A DNA stretch of 64,000 nucleotides from Castor canadensis (taxonomy: Eukaryota; Chordata; Mammalia; Rodentia; Castoridae), in assembly GCF_047511655.1 (NCBI RefSeq), contig NC_133398.1:109508332-109572331 (forward strand), read 5' to 3'. The notes under the pieces were generated by a model. It saw only the letters and a program-made list of their open reading frames with translations, searched no databases and was not told where the DNA came from. A program made the position numbers and the translations under genes. Shown here in pieces: positions 47,516 through 58,780 of this stretch (positions are counted from its first letter, which is position 1; each line of letters starts with the position of its first letter).

Positions 47516-50045
47516 AGTAAGAATAAATTATCTCTCAGTTCTAATGAGGCTCTGCCTGGGGGATGGGGGGGTAAGCAGAGCTGGGGGATTTGCAACTTGG
47601 CCTCTGCCATAGGAACATAACTGATTGCACCACAGATGTCAAATTCAGCTCTTTTCTCCAGCACAGATATCCAAAGTATAAGATGTGACAATGGTCTTAA
47701 TATTTCTGGTTTCCAAATAACTCCTGCCTCTTGGAGATGTTCTCCTCTTTGGAAGACATTTGGGAGGAGGGAGGGATTTGAAAAGAGTTTGGTTTCTTTC
47801 GTGGTCCAAGGGTACTCTCAGCACATCTGCCTTTCTCAAATACTTATTAGCACTCCTGAGATATGCTAAGAAAGACACAACCCATTTGGTGCTGTTTCTT
47901 AAAGATATTCTTTAAAGACATATAATTAAGGCGCTGTTCTTTTCACTTTGTGGAAGCAGAATTTGTAGAAAAAGACATTAATAAATTCATAATGGAGAAG
48001 TTGGGAGGAATTGATGAATGGATGTGGAGCGCTGGGGGAGGGAGAAGGTGTTAAATCAGGTCTGGGATACGGAGAGGGTGTCTTATTACATGAAAAATAT
48101 GCATACAGACACCATGTTTAACTGAAGCCATAAGGTCCTTTTATTTTTAAAAATTGATTCTAGGAGCCAATGGGATTTAATTTCATATTATCCTGGCAAA
48201 GGCAGCGTTGGGTTCTACGTTTCCAAATTTCATTCAAACCTAATTTACCAATGGCGACAAAGGCTGAAGAGGAGAGGGTGGGGCTGGTGACAGATGAAAT
48301 GGCTTGTTTTCCTTTAGCAGGAGGGCTAATTTACAGTTTAAACTTCACCACATCTGCATTTTATAACACACCTGTGACAGGACTTCTCAAATTATCTGTT
48401 GTGTGCTTTCATGTGTGCTGTGCTGCGAGCTCAAGGCTCCGTCCGGGGCTGGGAAGGCCTTCTTTCTCTCAGTGATCAGATTTATGGCCTCAGTCCCCAT
48501 CCTAAGACAGATTAGTAAGACAAGCCTGTTTGGCTTGGCAAAGAAGAGAGGAGCAAGGATGTGATAGGCACATTACAGAAAATGATGAGTGAAGCAAAGG
48601 GGCCCCACCTCTGCCATGGCACAGACACTAAACACACTCTGGTCCCTACCCCGAGGATGTCATTAACTTTGGTGGTTTGAGGCAGAGGCTGTGGAGGGCC
48701 AGGCCTCAGGGGAAAGACTCTGTGCTGAGGTGAATGTCTGGGTGGCTGTATTTATATGAAATAGCACCTATGCTTACATTAGCAAGGATCAGTTTGCTGG
48801 GGCCATCCATCCCACTTTAGGGCACAGTGACAAGGCTGGCTGTACTTCCTGCCTCCCTGAGGGGTGAGGCCCCAGATGACTTGGCACCAGGCCCCTCTGC
48901 AGGATGTCTGGGTTTCCAGCAGCCTCTTCCACCCAGGAGATGGAGAGGGGACTCCAGGCATTGGATGGGGACTTAGAAATTTAGGAATTTAATAAGAACC
49001 AGTATCAAAGTGGGCAAGCAATGCTGCTGTCTTTGAAGGGAAGGGACAACGAATTGTTGGGTTTTATTATCCACTGGGAATTTGTGCATCTCCGACCCCA
49101 AGGAGAATTCTGTCTTTAAATGCTGCAGCATGCAGGCCCACTGACCAGCGACACAGGATAGCACCTCTGTGTTGGCCAAGGTCGGCAGTGGGTCCTGGTG
49201 GCAGTCTTGGGACAATCCCAGTTTCTCCTCTGGCTCCTTTGCCCCAGCTCTCCCTTTCCTTCCTCAGTTTCTCCACTGGAGACTGTGGGGCAAACCTCCA
49301 GCCTCACTGGGGCTGGGAGTGGGAGTGGGGCAGGGGTCAGTCTGCTCTGAGTGTGAGTCACTTGAAAGTCAGCAGCAGGGCCCCAGTCTCCCTTGCAAAG
49401 TGGTCAACCAGGTAGTGGGAGAGCTCTTTGCCTTCTAGCGTCCTGACACCGCCCAGCCCCTGGAGCAACCAAAATGTGACCCCCTTTGCAAAACTGGCTT
49501 TCACAACTTGCTCTGGGATTCTCTTTTTAAAAAATTAATTACTTAAAAAGTTAGCACATAATGATTGCCCCTACTTGTGGGGTGCAGTGTGGTGATTCCA
49601 TCCACCCATACATTGTGCAATGGTCTGCAATTCGCTTTTTCCTCCGCCTTCTTTTTCTCTTTTTCTCCTTGCCCTTTGCTTCCTCTCATCACTTCCCCCT
49701 CCTTCCCTTCTTTCTTTCCCGTCACTCATTTCTTTTTAGGGTTTGATTAAACACTGCACGGGAGCTGTCAGTGAGAAGTTCCTGGTGTCCGTGTGGGGAG
49801 AGCTCAGTTGGTTGGTGGATCTCTCCTGCTTACTCTGAAGTGGAAATGAGCAGCGCCATATCTGGAGGGAAGGCCTCAGACTCCAGGCTCTGGGGTCCTG
49901 CACTACAGGCAGTATTTAGAGACCAGCAGCAAAACATCAGAAGAAAGATCAGAAGGGAAAACTCACTTTTGTTTGGTTGTCTTGTGCTTTCAGCTCTGGG
50001 CAAGTCATCTGAAGGCCTGTATGTTAGTGGGAGAACAGACCAAAT
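47516..50045. other. Non-coding stretch
   Basis: An L1M 3'-UTR-like piece lies at 49525-49640 (GTGGGGTGCAGTGTGGTGATTCC...ACATTGTGCAATGGTC). 47890-48480 is repeat-free and could be conserved non-coding DNA. No exon is supported. Confidence 0.4.
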
Positions 50046-50049
50046 ATGA

Positions 50050-50455
50050 AGAGAGCAAGAGAGAGAGAGAGACAGAGAGAGAGACAGAGGGAGACAAAGA
50101 GAGACAGAGACAGAGAGACAAAGAGACAGAGAGAGAGACCGAGGGAGAGAGACAGAGGAAGAGAGACAGAGAGACAGAGAGAGACAGAGACAGAAGGAGA
50201 TAGAGACAGAAACAGAGAGAGACAAATAGAGAAAGACACAGAGAGAGGGAGATAGAGACAGAGACAGAGAGATAGAAACAGAGAGGCAGAGAAAGAGAGA
50301 CAGAGACAGAGAGACAGAGAGTAAGAGACACTGTGACAGAGGGAGAGAGAGACAGAGACAATGACAGAGAGCCAGAGAGACATAGAGAAAGACAGAGATG
50401 GAGAGAGACAGAAACAGAGAAAGACAGAGGCAAAGACAGAGAGACAGATGGAGAG
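50050..50455. repeat. (GA)n/(GACA)n polypurine-rich array
   Basis: About 400 bp of GAGA and GAGACAGA units. The complementary strand is Ser/Leu-coding in all frames, which explains an open frame of 312 codons (49830-50768); I reject that as a gene. Confidence 0.97.
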
Positions 50456-51494
50456 GTGGGGGTGGACGCAGGGGAGGGGAGAGAGGGCCACCCTGAGCCC
50501 AGGGCACCTTTTGTGGAGACTGAAAGGATGACATGTGGAGAACTGGGCCCTTGTGGAGGGTTTGGGGAGGAGGAAGAGAACTTCCTGACAGCAGGCCCTG
50601 CACAGCTGCTGAAGGCGAGGGGAGTGTTATGGCAGGATGGCCTGGCTGTGCCATGGGGTCGAGTGCCAGATGATCTGCGCTGGGCCTTTGCAGATGGCAG
50701 AACTGGTAAAGGACATGGTACGTGGTAGAGCACGTGGAAAGTGGTGGGATGGGCATCTCAAGCCACATGGAAACAGCTGAGTGACATGCTCATGGTGGAA
50801 CCCACACGCGATGCACCCAGCCCAGTGCTCATCTCCCCTGTAGGCTTTTCAGCAGCATGGGGGCCCCGATGGCCCAGGCTGGGTCTTACCGGGTTTAAAC
50901 ACGGTGTTTGAGGTTTCAGACCACAGGATGGAGATTCAAGGGTGATAAAAATCCCTGATGAAAGGGTATTCTTGAACTGGGTTAAAGGTCACGATGAAGT
51001 CTCAAGTGAGCACCATTTCTGTAAAATGAGTTGCAGGGATCGGTAAGTCCTAGGCAGGTATCATTCTGTCCCTCCACCCAGCAGAACAATATTCAGAGAG
51101 AGAGAGACAGAGAGAGAGAGAGGCTCATCTTCAGAGTGTCCCCCCACCTCGTCCCGTCTGTCTCTTGGGTGGGATGGTGGAAGGGCCAAGCCAGCTGCTT
51201 CCATTTCTGCTCACGAGGGGTGAAAGGCATCCTGGGCCACCCTGGTTTATTTACCCCGAAGTCCCAGTGGTCTGGGAGCCACTCCCAGGCAGGCATGTCC
51301 CCCACCTCAGGCCCTTGGAGAGATGTGGCTGATGGCCTCGGTGCTCCCGGGTGGTCAGCCTGTATTCCAGATTGACTCAGCGAGCTGGCCACGGCTGGGG
51401 CAGCAAGTGTGACCACAAGAGGCCGTGCCAGTTACCCAAGTCAGAGGGCCTGGGCCTCCTCTCTCCTGTGTTCTCCCTCCCTCAGGAAGGGGGG
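50456..51494. other. Non-coding stretch between polypurine arrays
   Basis: A short (GA)n is present at 51096-51122. Otherwise nothing nameable. Confidence 0.5.
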
Positions 51495-52130
51495 ATAGGA
51501 GGGAGACTGAGACAGAGAGAGAGGGGGAAGGAGGGAGAGATTCAGAGCAAAAGAGGGAAGGAAAGGACAGAAGGAGGGAGGAAGGAAGAGGGAAGAGAGA
51601 TTGATGGAGAAAGGGGAAGGGAGGGAGAAAAGAGAGGGAGGGAGGGAGAGAGAGATTGAGAAAGAGAGATAAATTGAGAGAGAGAAAGGGAGGGAGGGAG
51701 AGGGAGGAAGGGAGAGAAAAAAGAGAGAGATTGAGAGAGATAGATTGAGAGAGAGAGGGAGGGAGGGAGGAAAGCAGAGAGAGGGAGGGAGAGAGATTGA
51801 GAAAGAGAGAGCAATAGATTGGGAGAGAGGGGAGGGAGGAAAGGAGAGGGAGGGAGGGAGAGAGGGAGAGAATGAGGGAGCAAGGGAGGGAGAGAGGAGG
51901 GAGAGAGATTGAGAGAGAGGGAGGGAAGGGAAGGAGGGAGGGAAGGAAGGAGGGAGGGAGGGAGAGAGAGGGAGGGAGAAAGAGACAGAGAAAGAGAGTG
52001 AGGGAAGGAGGGGGAGAGATTGAGAGAGAGAGATAGAGGCAGGAAGGGAGAGAGAGAGGGAGAGAGAGAGAGGGAGGGAGAAAGAGTGAGGGTGGGAGGG
52101 AGGGAAGGAGGGAGGGGGAGAGAGAGGAGA
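51495..52130. repeat. (GGGA)n/(GAGA)n polypurine array
   Basis: About 630 bp, nearly all purine on the plus strand apart from recurring ATTGAG units (AGAGAGATTGAGA). The repeated ATTGAG spacing suggests a higher-order repeat. Confidence 0.97.
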
Positions 52131-54714
52131 ACTTGATCCTTATTTAATTTCATTGTGGTCACTAGGAATTAAAAAGAGTTTTTGAAGTCCAAATTATTTA
52201 ATATTTTTGGAGGTTTGCTTTCTGTTTGGAATTGGGAAAAATTAGGAAGCTAGATTCCCAAAGTTGAAGAGAACAGCGCTGTCGTTTCTGCCAGTTTGTG
52301 TCTGAAACTGGGCCGCCCAGAATGATTTGGGGAAATATGTCCCCAAGTTGAGCAGAAGGCCTCCTGGCCTAGTCAGGGAAGCCCAGGACGTCTGTGAATC
52401 CTGCCTGGTGTTTTCCTCCCCTCTGAGCAGAGCTGGAGGAAGCTGTGTTTCGTAGTGTGCTCATTTTCTTTCTAGAACCCTCCCTGAGGAAGGCTAACCC
52501 CATGTGCCAGGGTGAAAGTGATAGGACACAGCCAGGGTCTTCCGGGGGGGGGGGGTGGCTGGTGGCCTTTGCCAGGCCACCTGCCCTTCCCGTTTGGCTC
52601 TCTGAGGTTGGTTAGAGGCCCTTTGTGGGGAGGGAGGGTGGGGGGAGGCAGGGAGGCTTTGAAAAGAGAGCTGACCCCAGAGGAAGAGGACAACCTTGGG
52701 CTATTTGCTTCCAATGCCTGTCTTGGATCCTAAAGGTTTCAACCCACCCCAGGCTCTTGTAAGGGTGACTGAGACTGTGCTAAGACCACCTCACACCAAA
52801 GGGGGTGCATGGGAGGTGGCCCTCATGCTCAGGTGGTCCCCACTGCCTTCCCCTGAAGGCTCCATCAATGCCCCAGGCCTTATGGTCTTCAGATGACCCC
52901 CAAAGACCCCATTGTGCACGTTCAGTCACGGAACTCTGTGCTAAGTCCATGTCCCTAGGGTGAGAGCCCTTTGCAAGGCAGGGAGAGATAGAGACTAAAG
53001 AACACCATGGCGACCTGAAGCCCCTGTCTGTCCATCCACCCCCTGGGGCAAGGCAGCACCTAGAAGGGGATGGAACATTCCAGGGACTCTCCTTTCTCTC
53101 TTAACTTCAGAGGGATCAGAATAAGAAATTCTTTTGTCCCTGAGTGAGCAGGTTCCAAAGTGGCCCCTTCCAAACCTGGACACTAAGTTGATTTATTTTG
53201 TCTGGATCGTTCTGGGTTTGTGGATAATCCTGAAGGACAACACAGCTCAGACATTCTGCAGCTAAGGAGCAAAGTTCTGAGTTCAAATGCTGACTCAAGC
53301 ACTCATCAGCTGAGACCCCAAATAAACCACGCAAGATCTCAGTCCCCCAGTTTCTCTGTAGGATGTGTCACACAGGGGTGACAGTGGCTTGCACACAGGA
53401 GCTGTGAGGTTGCAGGAATGGAAGGGACAAGGAGGAGAAGCGGAGAAGCGGGTGTGTGGCCTGGCAGGGAGCATGGAGGAAATGCCACCTGAGGGTGACT
53501 TCAGCAAAGTGTGGCCCTGCTATCCTTGTGAACGCTGCACAGACCTCTCGGTCCCCAGCTGTGTGGTAAACAGCCAAGGAGCCCATGGGACAATTTCTGC
53601 TCAGCAGTGATGCACCTCAAACCCCAGCTCATTTATTAGTGACTGAAGCTGAATCACTCAAATCTTAAGACTGATCGCTGTTTGACCATTCTCACCTTTT
53701 TCTTCAGACTTTCTAGATGTCTTATTTGATTCTCAAATAACCCTTATGACATCAGGACTGTCACATGTCACACACATTGGGGGTTTAAGGGTTATTGCAA
53801 TATTAAGTAACATATGCAAAGGCAGAGAGTGGTGCTTGGTGCACAGAAGGTTTTCTATGTTCCTTACGACAACTGACAAGCTCAGAGAGGTCAAGCTAAC
53901 TGCCTGAAGCCACACAGCTCCCCACAGAGCTGAGCTGGCTGACTCAAGACCCCCTCCTCAATTTTGGATCGACTTCATTTGCAAATGAACAGCCACATTT
54001 CAATCTCCATTGTCCAGCTGCCTGGCCATGTGGGTGGCCCAGGGTGAGAGCCTTTGCCACTTCTGGTCTCTGCCACTGTCTGTAAGTCAGAATGCAACCC
54101 AGACCAGCTTGCTGGGCTCTACATGGTTGTGGGTGTTGCCTGTCTTGTTTCTTCCTTTTGTTCCTGCTCGGGTCCCTCCCACACCCCCGCAGCCTCCCAT
54201 CCACCTCCCCAGTCACCATCTGTCCGGGCAGCTGGAGTTATTAGCAGGGTGGAGCTCCGGGGGTGTCATGTCTGGGGCAGAGGGCGCAGGTAGGAAGTAG
54301 AGCACAGTGAGGTCCAGAAAAGTGGAAAAAGTCTTGAGACTAGAACTTAGCAGCCCGGGTCACACAGGCCTAGAGCAAGACAATTCTGTCCACCCAAGCT
54401 GATCAATGACAGCTAGAGTTCGACTTGAGGCACTGAAACGATATGGCCAGTCCAGGAAGGACACCAGGAGGAGGTGTCCTGGGACTGTTTGGAGGAATGG
54501 CTATGGGTTAACAGTAAATGCAAATGCACTCAGGTAAACTCTGATAATTATAGCTCACACCATCGCCTTAATAGTAATCACCAGAGTCCTATTTGCAGAG
54601 TGCTTACTGTGAGCCAGATACCCTATGTGTGACTTTTTTTGTATTCACTTAATCATCACATTCCACACAGAGTCTTCCAGTTATCATAGCTCATTTTAAG
54701 AACAACATAGCAGC
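52131..54714. other. Non-coding stretch
   Basis: A 12-bp G run lies near 52543-52554 and MIR-like pieces near 53800-53950 and 54595-54670. No exon is supported. Confidence 0.4.
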
Positions 54715-54905
54715 AATAATGACAACATCCACCAGGTCTCACTTTTCCATTTTCATTCACAAGTGCATAATATTCCATCATTTTCAACCTCCTACACCCT
54801 TTCCTTATATCCTCCCCCCTCCCACTGGTGCCAACCGCCAGACAGGACCTGTTTTACCCTCCTGTCCCCTGGTTTTAAAAACAGACATTTGCAGTAGAAT
54901 TTCTT
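54715..54905 (-). mobile_element. Possible reversed L1 3'-end fragment
   Basis: CACCAGGTCTCACTTTTCC...AAGTGCATAATATTCCATC...CTCCCCCCTCCCACTGGTGCC resembles a reversed L1 3' UTR (purine-rich on the minus strand). Weak. Confidence 0.35.
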
Positions 54906-55514
54906 CTTCCCGTTTTCCTGATTAACACTTAGACAGTGGACTGGTGGAATACCAGTCTTTGTGCTTTTTGCCCTGCAGCACTGGGCCTGACCGTTGGGGG
55001 TCAGCTGGGGTCATGCATGAAGTGACCCCCACTTCTTGGTGCTTGGGTCCCTGTGTGACACCCCCCCTCGGGTGTGGGTGGGATGCAGTGACTTAATTCT
55101 ACTAGTCTATGGCACAGACGCCAGGGTGCCAATCCTGGGACTGAGTCACGGGAAAACTGTGACTTCTGTCTTGCTGCTCTGCTCTTTGCTGGTGTCACCC
55201 CAGCACTCCCGCTCGCTCACTGGGAAGAGGTCAGATGCCATATTTTGAGCTGACCTACGGGAGGCCAACCTGCGGAGGAGCTGGGCACAGCTTGGCGGCA
55301 GGTCCTTCCCCAGGCGAGCCTTAGAATCAGACTGCAGCCTGGGCAGCCCGAGGTTGAGGGCGCAGCCAAGCCAAGCCGCATCCAGACAGGTAACTGCTGA
55401 CACTTTGAGATGCTCAGTGCTGTTTGAAGTCACAGCCTTTTGGGGTGCTTAGCTATGCACCCATCTACACAGCCCTTCCCCTCACCTCCTCCAACACCGC
55501 CCACCTGAGCCTCT
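54906..55514. other. Non-coding stretch with mild CpG content
   Basis: 55160-55400 is moderately CpG-rich and ends CATCCAGACAG then GTAACTG, a donor-like site at about 55390. It could be an untranslated or lncRNA exon, but there is no other support. Confidence 0.3.
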
Positions 55515-55694
55515 GCCATGGTTGTGGCTTCCTCCCTGCATCTCAGGCAGCAGCTTCTTGGCCTCATTTCCTGCTTCACTGTGTTCTTCCCAACCTGTAA
55601 ACCCTGGAAGGCTCCCTGTCTCAGGCCTCACCTCTCCTCTGTGAACACCCCTCTTGGTCATAGTGCTCCATGGTTTGGCTATCTAGTTAGCAAA

Positions 55695-55820
55695 GGTTTC
55701 CTTTTCCTTTCTTCTCCTCCCCCCTCTCTCCCCTTCCCCTTCTTTCCCTTTCCCTGTCCTCTATTTCCATCCCTGTCCCTTCCCTCCCCCCTTCCTTTTC
55801 CTTCCCTCCCCTTCCTCCAT
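55695..55820. repeat. CT-rich polypyrimidine tract
   Basis: CCTTTCCCTTTCCC-type pyrimidine stretch next to a reversed B1. Confidence 0.85.
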
Positions 55821-55821
55821 C

Positions 55822-55925
55822 TTTTCAGACAGAGTCTTGCTAAATAGCTCAGGCTGAATTTGAACTCTTGATCCTCCCTCAGCCTCCCTAGTGCTTAGAT
55901 TACAGGTGTGAGCTCCTAGGCTCCA
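55822..55925 (-). mobile_element. B1-like SINE, reverse
   Basis: AGACAGAGTCTTGCTAAATAGCTCAGGCTGAATTTGAACTC...GATTACAGGTGTGAGC is a reversed B1 with its pyrimidine-rich tail at the left. Confidence 0.85.
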
Positions 55926-56639
55926 GCAAAATTCTCAATTTCTCTTTCCAGGTCGACTTTCATTCTTGATTTTAGACCTGGGTATCCAGCTCTTTACTTG
56001 CTCTCTCCACTTGGATATCTAGTAGTCACTTCAAACTCAGCCTCTGCAAAAGCGGACTTCTGAGCTCCTGCTTGCACCAGCTGGACTTGATGGCAATGCT
56101 TGCCTCTCATCGCTCAGGCCCAAACCTTGGGCTTAGGTTGACTCTTCTTTTTCACACTCTCAAAGAATCCCTCAACCTTACCATCAAAGCAGATCTAGGA
56201 TTCAACATCTTCCCAACACCTCCACCTCCAGGGACACCGACCTGGTTCAAGTGACTCGTCTTTCCCCAGCTGGTCTTCTGCCTTCCTCCCTTATCCCCTT
56301 CAGTCTGTTCTCTGCACAACAAACACAGGGCAGGTCACACGGCGTCTCTTCTTCACACCCTGCCATCCCAAGACTCCACAGGGACATCCCTGCTCACTCT
56401 GCTCCAGCACCATGGCTCCTGGCTGTCCTTAGAGAACCGACTGGTCACACCCCTACCTTGGCTCTTTGTTCCCATATCCTGGACGGTGCACTCCCTTGGG
56501 ACTTTCTTCCAATGTAACTCTCATCAAAGCAATTAAAATTACACCTCGAATCCCCAGGATTCCTGGTCTCCCTTATCTGGATGCAATTTTTCTTTTCTTG
56601 GTTACATTTCTAACTTTCTAACACCCTGTGTGATTTACT

Positions 56640-56822
56640 TCTTTTCTTTTTTTTTGTGGGACTGGGATTTGAACTCAGGACCTAGTGCTTGCAAAGCAGG
56701 CACTCTACTGCTTGACTCATACCTGCAGTCCATTTGGCTCTGGCTATTTTGTATTTGTCTGGCTTGGCTTCAAATCACGATCCTCCCAGGTAGCTAGAAT
56801 TACAGGTGTGCACCACTGGCAT
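56640..56822 (-). mobile_element. B1-ID composite SINE, reverse
   Basis: GGGACTGGGATTTGAACTCAGGACC...CATACCTGCAGTCC leads into the B1 half ending GAATTACAGGTGTGCACCACTGGCATGG. Confidence 0.88.
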
Positions 56823-57291
56823 GGATTAATTGTTTGCCAGAGAAATTAAGAGAAAGAAATATAATGTTTCCAGCCTGGAAAGAAATAAAATTACCTCTAT
56901 GTGCAGATGACATAATACGTAGAAAGTCCTAAGAAATCCACGAAAAGACTCAGCAAGTTTGAAAATATAAGATCAGTGCACAAAAATTAGCATATTGAAT
57001 AATCCAAGAAAAATCCCAGTTATGATAATGCCAAAAGGAAGAAAACACTCAAAAATGAGTTGAATGAAAGAAACACAAGATTTGAACACTGAAAACAAGA
57101 AAGCATCATTAAAAGAAATGAACAGGAATGATGTCCTTTTTTCACGTTCACGTTCAGGTCATGTGTGTTTAAAGTGGAAACACAATTGACAACTTATCCC
57201 AAAATTTATATGGAAATTCCAGGGTCTCAGAATAGCCATGGATGAATTCCAAAACTTACAACACTATACCAACCAAGGGACATAAGAATAA

Positions 57292-57515
57292 ACAGAAGCC
57301 GGGCACCGGTGCCTCACGCCTGTCATCCTAGCTACTTGGGAGCCTGAGATCAGGAGGACCACAGTTTGAGGCCAGTCCAAGCAAATAGTTCACAAGACCC
57401 CATCTCCAAAATAACCAGAGCAAAATGGAGTGGAAGTGTGGTTCAAGTGGTAGAGTGCCTGCTTTGCAAGCATGAAGCCCTGAGTTCAAACCCCAGTCCC
57501 ACCAAAAACAGAACA
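57292..57515 (+). mobile_element. B1-ID composite SINE inside the L1
   Basis: GCCGGGCACCGGTGCCTCACGCCTGTCATCC...GGAGTGGAAGTGTGGTTCAAGTGGTAGAGTGCCTGC with an A-rich tail. ATAAACA-type strings on both sides (AGAATAAACAGAAG and AAGAATAAACATAAAG) are likely the target-site duplication. Confidence 0.93.
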
Positions 57516-58067
57516 AAGAATAAACATAAAGATAGCTGGAAATACGCTCTTGAATTGATTTTCAGCAGATTTTCAACAAGGATGCCAAAACAACTCAAAA
57601 AAAGCTTTGGTGTTGGAACAACTGACTAACCACAGGCAAGACAGTGATCTCTTATCTCACAGCAGATGCAGAATTTAACTCACCATGTGTCACGGACTTA
57701 AACGTAACAGCAAAACCCATAAAATTCATAGAACAAAACAGCAATCGTCACAACCTTGTGTTAAACAAAACTCTTACATTTCACACCAAATGCTCAAATG
57801 ACAAAATTGAAAATTGAAAGTTTGTTGTTACAAATGACACCGTCATACAAGCGGAAAAGACAAGCCACGGAATGGAAGAAAATATTTGCCGGTCACATGT
57901 CTGATAAGGGTTTAGTTTCCAGCCTACATAAAAACAGCCAACCAAATTTTTAAAATGGGCAAAGGAACTGAGTAGCCATTTCTCATTATAGCCATATATA
58001 TAAATGGCCAAGAAACTCCAAAAAAAATCCTGAAAGTCATTGTTACAAAAATACAAATTAAAATGAT

Positions 58068-58268
58068 AAGGCTCACGCCTATAATCCCAGCTACTCAGGA
58101 GGCTGAGATTGGGAGGATTGCAGCTCAAGGCCAGCCAAGCAAATTTTGGAGGTCCCATCTCCAAAATAACCAGAATAAAATGGACTGGAGGTGTGGCTTA
58201 AGTAGCAGAGTACTGGCTTTGCAGGTGCAAAGACAGGAGTTCGGCTCCTAGTACACCAAAAATAATAA
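58068..58268 (+). mobile_element. B1-ID composite SINE inside the L1
   Basis: GGCTCACGCCTATAATCCCAGCTACTCAGGAGGC...GGACTGGAGGTGTGGCTTAAGTAGCAGAGTACTGGC ends in an (ATA)n-like tail. Confidence 0.92.
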
Positions 58269-58780
58269 TAATAAAAAGAAAACAGCAAATGTTAGTGAGG
58301 ACGTGGGAAAATAAGAAGCTTTACACATTGCTGGTGGGAATGTAAAAATGGTGCAGCCACGTGAAAAATAGTTTGGAAATCCCTCAGAAAGTTAAATAGA
58401 AGATCCTCTCCTCCCATTCCTGGAATAGTCTCAACAGGTCTCGCTTTTCCATTTTTGTATTATAGCAGCATCCCTCACAACATCCAAAAGATGTCGACAA
58501 CTCAAATGTCCCATTAACCTGTGACTAATAAATGAAATTCATTTTATCCATGCAATGAGTATTACTTGATAGTAAGAAAACCATTAATATGTGCCACACA
58601 TGTTTTGAAAGCATTATAGAAAAACAAGAAAGATGACAGGCCACTGTATGATTCTTACTTATAGGAAATGTCCAGAGCAGGGAAACCCACAGGGACAGAC
58701 AGTAGGATAGGGGTTCCCAGGGACTGAGGATGGGGGGCAGGCAGAATAGTTGTGACTGCTAATGTGCATGTGATCCCTTC

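Larger units (their letters stand above)
55515..56540 (+). mobile_element. L2 LINE blocks, interrupted
   Basis: GGCCTCATTTCCTGCTTCACTG, GGCTCCCTGTCTCAGG, then after an interruption AGTCACTTCAAACTCAGCC...GGACTTCTGAGCTCCTGC...GGGCTTAGGTTGACTCTTC...TTCAACATC follow L2 order loosely. A CT-rich tract and a reversed B1 interrupt it. Confidence 0.5.
56860..58780 (+). mobile_element. Old L1 (ORF2 end and 3' UTR) split by two SINEs
   Basis: The ORF2-derived order is clear: ATGTGCAGATGACATAAT, TGAAAATATAAGATCAGTGCACAAAAATTAG, ACAACACTATACCAACCAAGGG, GGAAGAAAATATTTGCC, GATAAGGGTTTAGTTTCCAGCC and GAAGCTTTACACATTGCTGGTGGGAATGTAAAAATGG. Both strands are full of stops, so it is dead. SINEs at 57292-57515 and 58068-58268 interrupt it. 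Confidence 0.92.

Noticed and set aside
49830..50768. 312-codon minus-strand open frame and a 242-codon overlapping frame
   Set aside because: Both are Ser/Leu-rich translations of the GA/GACA array; all frames are open there because the repeat lacks stop codons.
51542..52162. 206-codon minus-strand frame
   Set aside because: Low-complexity Ser/Leu/Pro translation of the polypurine array.
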